5,029 bases of DNA from Thiobacillus denitrificans (lineage in GTDB: Bacteria; Pseudomonadota; Gammaproteobacteria; Burkholderiales; Thiobacillaceae): contig DILD01000007.1 of NCBI GenBank assembly GCA_002424845.1, positions 2,304 through 7,332 of the forward strand. Direction: 5' to 3'. Of the stretch, positions 1 to 5,029 are shown in pieces (positions within the stretch are counted from its first letter, which is position 1; each line of letters begins with the position of its first letter). A program made the position numbers and the translations under genes. The notes below the pieces were generated by a model. It worked only from the letters and a program-made list of their open reading frames with translations. It was not told where the DNA came from and did not search any database.

Positions 1-1818
1 TACCTGACGCGCCGTCTGGTCGACGTGACGCAGGATCTGGTTGTGGTCGAAGACGATTGCGGCACCAAGAACGGTCTGGTGGTGAAGGCGCTGGTCGAAG
101 GCGGCGAAGTGGTCGAAGCGCTGCGCGAGCGGATTCTCGGTCGCGTGGCTGCCAGCGACATCATCCATCCTGAAACCCAGGAAACCGTATTCGAAGCGGG
201 CACCCTGCTGGTGGAAGACGTGGTCGACACCATCGAATCGTTCGGCATCGACGAAGTCAAAGTACGCACCCCGCTGACCTGCGAAACGCGCTACGGCCTG
301 TGCGGCAAGTGCTACGGCCGCGACCTCGGCCGTGGTTACATGGTCAACGTGGGCGAAGCGGTCGGCGTGATCGCCGCGCAGTCGATCGGCGAGCCGGGTA
401 CCCAGCTCACCATGCGGACGTTCCACATCGGCGGTGCGGCATCTCGGGCAGCGGCAGCCAGCCAGCTCGAAGCCAAGTCGAACGGCACGGTGCAATACAC
501 CGCCACCATGCGCTACGTGACCAATGCACGCAAGGAACTGATCGCAATTTCTCGCAGCGGTGAAATGATCATTGCTGACGACAGTGGGCGTGAACGTGAA
601 CGCCAGAAGGTCCCCTACGGTGCGACACTGATGGTGACCGATGGGGCGAAAATCAAGGCCGGCGCCGTGCTGGCGACCTGGGACCCGCATACCCGCCCCA
701 TCATCACCGAGTACGCCGGCCGCATCCGCTTCGAGAACATCGAAGAAGGCGTTACCGTGGCCAAGCAGCTCGACGATGTGACTGGTCTGTCCACTTTGGT
801 GGTCATCGATCCCAAGCGCAAGGCCAGCGGCGCTGGCAAAGGCCTGCGTCCGCAGGTCAAGCTGCTGGATGAAACCGGTAGTGAACTCAAGCTGGCGGGA
901 ACCGATACTCTGGTCAATATCACCTTCCAGATTGGCTCCATCATCACCGTGAAGGATGGCCAGGACGTGGCGGTGGGTGATGTGATCGCGCGTATCCCCC
1001 AGGAAACCTCGAAGACCCGTGACATTACCGGTGGTCTGCCGCGCGTGGCTGAGCTGTTCGAAGCGCGTTCGCCGAAAGATGCTGGCGTATTGGCGGAAGT
1101 TACCGGCACGGTTTCCTTCGGCAAGGACACCAAGGGCAAGCAGCGTCTGGTCATCACTGATCTGGACGGCGTGGCGCACGAGTACCTGATCACCAAGGAA
1201 AAACACGTGACGGCACACGATGGTCAGATCGTCCAGAAGGGCGAAGTGATTGTCGACGGGCCGGTCGATCCACACGACATCCTGAAGCTGCGGGGCGTGG
1301 AAGCACTGGCGCGTTACATCACCGACGAGGTGCAGGACGTGTATCGCCTGCAGGGCGTGAAGATCAACGACAAGCACATCGAGGTCATCGTACGCCAGAT
1401 GCTGCGCCGCGTTGTGGTCGTGGATCCGGGCAACACCGGTCTCATCCCCGGCGAGCAGGTCGAGCGCTCGGAAGTGCTGCAGATCAACGACGACATGGCG
1501 GCTGCCGGCAAGGAGCCTGCGACCTACGATCCGATTCTGCTCGGTATCACCAAGGCGTCGTTGTCGACCGATTCCTTCATTTCGGCGGCTTCTTTCCAAG
1601 AAACCACACGCGTGCTCACCGAAGCGGCCATCATGGGCAAGCGGGACGAGTTGCGTGGCCTGAAGGAAAACGTCATTGTCGGCCGCTTGATTCCGGCCGG
1701 CAGCGGTTTGGCCTACCACAATACCCGGCGCCGTCAGGCTGCCGGGGAAGACCTTGGCGCCGAACATCTGATCGAAGGCGGGGAAGTCAATCCCGCCGAG
1801 GATCAGGAAGTGGCTTGA
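1..1818 (+). CDS. rpoC: DNA-directed RNA polymerase subunit beta', C-terminal part (5' end outside window)
   Basis: This is the C-terminal 605 codons of the largest RNA polymerase subunit, read in frame from base 1 (YLTRRLVDV) to TGA at 1816-1818. The GTG at 25 is internal, because homologous sequence continues upstream to the window edge. Window residue 1 corresponds to about E. coli residue 795, the end of the bridge helix. Four zinc-binding cysteines are at residues 20, 94, 101 and 104, with the same spacing as E. coli C814/C888/C895/C898. The trigger loop follows (VIAAQSIGEPGTQLTMRTFH, with M138 and H142 matching catalytic-loop M932 and H936). A long segment of about residues 149-336 corresponds to the proteobacterial SI3 insertion. 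The conserved DITGGLPRV (341-349), EVQDVYRLQGVKIND and SFISAASFQETTR blocks come next. The C-terminal tail is divergent and slightly shorter than in E. coli. No frameshift or internal stop is seen. The stop codon overlaps the promoter at 1815-1843. Confidence 0.99.
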   Translation, partial: YLTRRLVDVTQDLVVVEDDCGTKNGLVVKALVEGGEVVEALRERILGRVAASDIIHPETQETVFEAGTLLVEDVVDTIESFGIDEVKVRTPLTCETRYGLCGKCYGRDLGRGYMVNVGEAVGVIAAQSIGEPGTQLTMRTFHIGGAASRAAAASQLEAKSNGTVQYTATMRYVTNARKELIAISRSGEMIIADDSGRERERQKVPYGATLMVTDGAKIKAGAVLATWDPHTRPIITEYAGRIRFENIEEGVTVAKQLDDVTGLSTLVVIDPKRKASGAGKGLRPQVKLLDETGSELKLAGTDTLVNITFQIGSIITVKDGQDVAVGDVIARIPQETSKTRDITGGLPRVAELFEARSPKDAGVLAEVTGTVSFGKDTKGKQRLVITDLDGVAHEYLITKEKHVTAHDGQIVQKGEVIVDGPVDPHDILKLRGVEALARYITDEVQDVYRLQGVKINDKHIEVIVRQMLRRVVVVDPGNTGLIPGEQVERSEVLQINDDMAAAGKEPATYDPILLGITKASLSTDSFISAASFQETTRVLTEAAIMGKRDELRGLKENVIVGRLIPAGSGLAYHNTRRRQAAGEDLGAEHLIEGGEVNPAEDQEVA

Positions 1819-1843
1819 CAGGGAGAAGGGTCTCCCCTAGAAT
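1815..1843 (+). promoter_or_regulatory. Sigma70-type promoter for the str operon, overlapping the rpoC stop codon
   Basis: A perfect -35 box TTGACA (1815-1820) and a 5-of-6 -10 box TAGAAT (1838-1843) are separated by exactly 17 bases. The -35 box uses the rpoC TGA stop (1816-1818) as its TGA. There is no extended -10 TG, and the sequence upstream of -35 is GC-rich, so no AT-rich UP element is apparent. The predicted start point is about 1849-1851. The discriminator after the -10 box (CACGCGT) is GC-rich, a feature known from stringently controlled stable-RNA and ribosomal protein promoters. It would drive rpsL-rpsG-fusA-tuf with a leader of about 115 bases. The box match is seen directly; promoter activity and ppGpp control are inferred. 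Confidence 0.85.
1821..1836. repeat. Perfect inverted repeat filling the promoter spacer
   Basis: GGGAGA (1821-1826) and TCTCCC (1831-1836) are exact reverse complements around a 4-base centre AGGG. The dyad lies entirely in the 17-base spacer between the -35 and -10 boxes. On DNA it could be an operator. In RNA reading through from rpoC it could form a 6-bp hairpin just after the stop codon. It is not followed by a U-tract, so it is not itself an intrinsic terminator. Its function is unknown. Confidence 0.6.
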
Positions 1844-1853
1844 CACGCGTCTT

Positions 1854-1878
1854 TTTCCGGCCATAGCGTTGCCGGAAA
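1854..1878 (+). promoter_or_regulatory. Leader hairpin upstream of rpsL
   Basis: TTTCCGGC (1854-1861) pairs perfectly with GCCGGAAA (1871-1878), leaving a 9-base loop (1862-1870). A U·G pair can extend the base. The hairpin would begin only a few nucleotides after the predicted transcription start, so it would sit at the 5' end of the str operon mRNA. No U-tract follows, so it is not a terminator. It could stabilise the 5' end of the mRNA or bind a regulator; neither is shown by the sequence. Confidence 0.55.
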
Positions 1879-1894
1879 GCGCAGGACTCTAGCT

Positions 1895-1925
1895 CGGGAC
1901 GGCGCGCAGCCGTCCCGCTTGTTTT
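1895..1925 (+). terminator. Rho-independent terminator-like hairpin between rpoC and rpsL (possible attenuator)
   Basis: A 9-bp GC-rich stem, CGGGACGGC (1895-1903) with GCCGTCCCG (1909-1917), encloses a 5-base loop GCGCA. It is followed by CTTGTTTT (1918-1925), a moderate U-tract interrupted by one G. This is the classical layout of an intrinsic terminator and would end the rpoC transcript. It lies about 45 bases downstream of the start point predicted from the promoter at 1815-1843, so it would also lie in the rpsL leader. It could therefore act as a partial terminator or attenuator for the str operon. No obvious mutually exclusive antiterminator pairing was found by eye. Confidence 0.7.
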
Positions 1926-1953
1926 AGAAACAATACGCTCACCTTAATTTTTC

Positions 1954-1956
1954 GGA
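1954..1956 (+). promoter_or_regulatory. Weak ribosome binding site of rpsL
   Basis: Only GGA, 9 bases before the ATG, resembles a Shine-Dalgarno sequence. The surrounding 1944-1965 stretch is strongly A/T-rich and looks unstructured, which would favour S1-dependent loading. The start is fixed by protein conservation (MPTINQL) rather than by this site. Confidence 0.45.
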
Positions 1957-1965
1957 ATTTTTGAC

Positions 1966-2343
1966 ATGCCAACGATTAACCAGCTGATCCGCAAGCCGCG
2001 TCAGGCGCCGGTGGAAAAGAGCAAGGTTCCGGCCTTGAAGGCCTGCCCGCAACGCCGCGGCGTGTGTACCCGTGTGTACACCACGACGCCTAAAAAACCG
2101 AACTCCGCCTTGCGTAAGGTCTGCAAGGTCAAGCTCACCAGCGGCTTTGAGGTCATTAGCTACATCGGCGGTGAAGGTCACAACCTGCAGGAGCACTCGG
2201 TAGTGCTGGTGCGCGGCGGCCGGGTCAAGGATTTGCCGGGTGTGCGTTACCACACCGTGCGCGGCAGCCTGGATACCGCGGGTGTCAAAGATCGTAAGCA
2301 GTCGCGCTCGAAGTACGGCGCCAAGCGCCCGAAAAAAGCCTAA
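1966..2343 (+). CDS. rpsL: 30S ribosomal protein S12
   Basis: S12 (125 residues, ATG start, TAA stop) sits at the decoding centre of the 30S subunit and contacts 16S rRNA helices 18, 27 and 44, influencing accuracy and streptomycin response. It matches the family along its whole length: basic N-terminal tail MPTINQLIRKPR, then CPQRRGVCTRVYTTTPKKPNS (27-47), SYIGGEGHNLQEHS (65-78), RGGRVKDLPGVRYHTVRG (83-100) and a basic C-terminus ending KRPKKA. Both residues where streptomycin resistance mutations usually arise are wild-type lysines (K43 and K88, counting Met). D89, the aspartate that RimO methylthiolates in E. coli, is present. The length is about one residue longer than in E. coli. It is the first gene of the str operon here, 147 bases after rpoC and 18 bases before rpsG. 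No anomaly is seen in the coding sequence. Confidence 0.99.
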   Translation: MPTINQLIRKPRQAPVEKSKVPALKACPQRRGVCTRVYTTTPKKPNSALRKVCKVKLTSGFEVISYIGGEGHNLQEHSVVLVRGGRVKDLPGVRYHTVRGSLDTAGVKDRKQSRSKYGAKRPKKA

Positions 2344-2348
2344 TTAGA

Positions 2349-2354
2349 GAGAGA
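2349..2354 (+). promoter_or_regulatory. Ribosome binding site of rpsG
   Basis: The 18-base rpsL-rpsG gap is purine-rich (GAGAGAGACAGGAA). GAGAGA, 7 bases before the ATG, is the best-spaced Shine-Dalgarno-like stretch. The AGGA at 2356-2359 is a better sequence match but only 2 bases from the start codon. The short gap suggests translational coupling with rpsL. Confidence 0.45.
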
Positions 2355-2361
2355 CAGGAAT

Positions 2362-2832
2362 ATGCCCCGTCGTCGCGAAGTCCCCAAACGTGAAATCCTG
2401 CCTGATCCGAAATTCGGCAATCAGGAAGTTTCGAAATTCATGAACGTCGTCATGTCCAGCGGCAAAAAGTCCGTCGCTGAGCGCATCGTCTATGGCGCGT
2501 TTGAGCAGATCGTCCAGAAATCCGGCAAGGATCCGCTGGAAGTGTTCGGCGTTGCGCTGAACAACGCCCGTCCGTTGGTCGAGGTGAAGAGCCGTCGCGT
2601 CGGTGGTGCCAACTACCAAGTGCCGGTCGAAGTGCGCTCGAGTCGTCGTACCGCGCTGGCCATGCGCTGGCTGAAGGATGCGGCACGCAAGCGTGGCGAA
2701 AAGTCCATGGGTGCCCGTCTGGCGGGCGAGCTGCTGGATGCGGCCGAAGGCCGTGGCGGCGCAGTGAAGAAACGTGAAGAAGTGCATCGTATGGCTGAAG
2801 CCAACAAGGCCTTCTCGCATTTCCGCTTCTAA
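2362..2832 (+). CDS. rpsG: 30S ribosomal protein S7
   Basis: S7 (156 residues, ATG start, TAA stop) is a primary binder of the 3' major domain of 16S rRNA. It nucleates assembly of the 30S head near the E site and mRNA exit. The N-terminus is MPRRREVPKREILPDP. The family signature runs through residues 15-44 (DPKFGNQEVSKFMN, then SSGKKSVAERIVY). The rRNA-contacting beta-hairpin is about 74-91 (EVKSRRVGGANYQVPVEV), followed by helical RRTALAMRWLKDAARKR and the C-terminal NKAFSHFRF. The length equals the common short bacterial form, without the C-terminal extension of the E. coli K-12 protein. In E. coli S7 represses its own operon by binding the rpsL-rpsG spacer; here that spacer is only 18 bases, so the same site cannot be present. 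fusA follows after 30 bases. Confidence 0.99.
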   Translation: MPRRREVPKREILPDPKFGNQEVSKFMNVVMSSGKKSVAERIVYGAFEQIVQKSGKDPLEVFGVALNNARPLVEVKSRRVGGANYQVPVEVRSSRRTALAMRWLKDAARKRGEKSMGARLAGELLDAAEGRGGAVKKREEVHRMAEANKAFSHFRF

Positions 2833-2851
2833 ACCCAACGAATTGATTGGC

Positions 2852-2855
2852 AGGT
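2852..2855 (+). promoter_or_regulatory. Ribosome binding site that supports the GTG start of fusA
   Basis: AGGT lies 7 bases before GTG at 2863, a good spacing. No in-frame ATG or TTG occurs between the rpsG stop codon and this GTG. The protein from GTG aligns from its first residue with the EF-G family (MARxTPIxRYRNIG), so the start is well supported. Confidence 0.7.
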
Positions 2856-2862
2856 AATTAAC

Positions 2863-4953
<2,091 letters not shown>

Positions 4954-4991
4954 TCAAGCCGCGAACGCTTTCAACAGATTATTTGATTTAT

Positions 4992-4995
4992 AGGG
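4992..4995 (+). promoter_or_regulatory. Ribosome binding site of tuf
   Basis: AGGG lies 9 bases before the ATG at 5005 within an otherwise A/T-rich spacer. It is the only reasonable Shine-Dalgarno-like sequence there and supports the tuf start together with the conserved N-terminal residues. Confidence 0.5.
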
Positions 4996-5004
4996 TACAG
5001 AGAC

Positions 5005-5029
5005 ATGGCTAAGGAAAAGTTCGAGCGGA
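5005..5029 (+). CDS. tuf: Elongation factor Tu, N-terminal fragment (3' end outside window)
   Basis: Only eight codons and one base are visible, reading MAKEKFER. This is the typical start of proteobacterial EF-Tu, the GTPase that delivers aminoacyl-tRNA to the ribosome. Its place directly after fusA is the standard str operon position (tufA in E. coli). The GTP-binding motifs lie beyond the window, so the call rests on the N-terminus plus context. Whether the genome carries a second tuf copy cannot be seen here. Confidence 0.93.

Noticed and set aside
25..27. GTG as a true start of an independent C-terminal rpoC gene (split beta')
   Set aside because: The residues before it (YLTRRLVD) continue the conserved bridge-helix sequence to the window edge, and no RBS is visible. 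The gene is simply cut by the window.
615..1196. Minus-strand open frame of 193 residues inside rpoC
   Set aside because: It is a shadow of the conserved rpoC frame, Ser/Pro/Thr-rich, with no own RBS or promoter seen.
1937..1947. boxA-like antitermination element GCTCACCTTAA before rpsL
   Set aside because: It resembles the boxA consensus only if two extra bases are allowed. This is too weak to call, although antitermination would fit the upstream terminator.
1919..1948. Second promoter TTGTTT / CTTAAT downstream of the terminator
   Set aside because: The -35 matches only 3 of 6 bases, and the start point would leave only about 10 bases of leader. The promoter at 1815-1843 is far better.
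1939..2253. Minus-strand open frame of 104 residues opposite rpsL
   Set aside because: It is a shadow of rpsL in GC-rich sequence, with no recognisable protein family.
4969..4994. Separate tuf promoter TTTCAA / TATAGG in the fusA-tuf gap
   Set aside because: The spacer is only 14 bases and both boxes are poor. The AT-rich gap is better explained as an intercistronic region with an RBS.

Overview
This window is a chromosomal housekeeping locus: the junction between the end of the RNA polymerase operon and the start of the ribosomal 'str' operon. The order, all on the + strand, is rpoC (3' part only), rpsL (S12), rpsG (S7), fusA (EF-G) and the first 25 bases of tuf (EF-Tu). The proteins look proteobacterial and most like Betaproteobacteria: S12 begins MPTINQLIRKP, S7 has 156 residues and ends SHFRF, and EF-G ends with a lysine-rich AVIAKK. 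The 3' end of rpoC sitting directly before rpsL also fits that class. The order or genus cannot be fixed by eye. Base composition is GC-rich, with almost no TTA, CTA or TCA codons in rpsG and fusA.

Layout: 1-1818 is the C-terminal 605 residues of RNA polymerase beta', from the end of the bridge helix through the trigger loop and lineage insertion to the C-terminus. 1819-1965 is a 147-base spacer and is the most information-rich non-coding part of the window. It holds a near-consensus sigma70 promoter (TTGACA, 17-base spacer, TAGAAT) whose -35 box overlaps the rpoC stop codon. Downstream of the predicted start point come a hairpin and then a strong intrinsic-terminator-like hairpin, both inside the predicted rpsL leader. 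1966-2343 is rpsL, 2362-2832 rpsG, 2863-4953 fusA, and 5005-5029 the start of tuf. The gaps inside the operon are 18, 30 and 51 bases. I see no promoter or terminator in them that I would stand behind.

Function: rpoC supplies the catalytic mobile elements of RNA polymerase. S12 and S7 are the decoding-centre and head proteins of the 30S subunit, and EF-G and EF-Tu are the two main elongation GTPases. Co-transcription ties the output of translation machinery together. The promoter with a GC-rich discriminator, followed by a terminator-like hairpin in the leader, suggests growth-rate or stringent control plus possible attenuation of the str operon.

I found no mobile element, CRISPR array, tRNA, rRNA or new gene system. 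All coding content is conserved core machinery. The points worth a second look are regulatory: the promoter built over the rpoC stop codon, the perfect dyad filling its spacer, the terminator lying downstream of that promoter, and an S12-S7 gap too short for the E. coli-type S7 repressor site.
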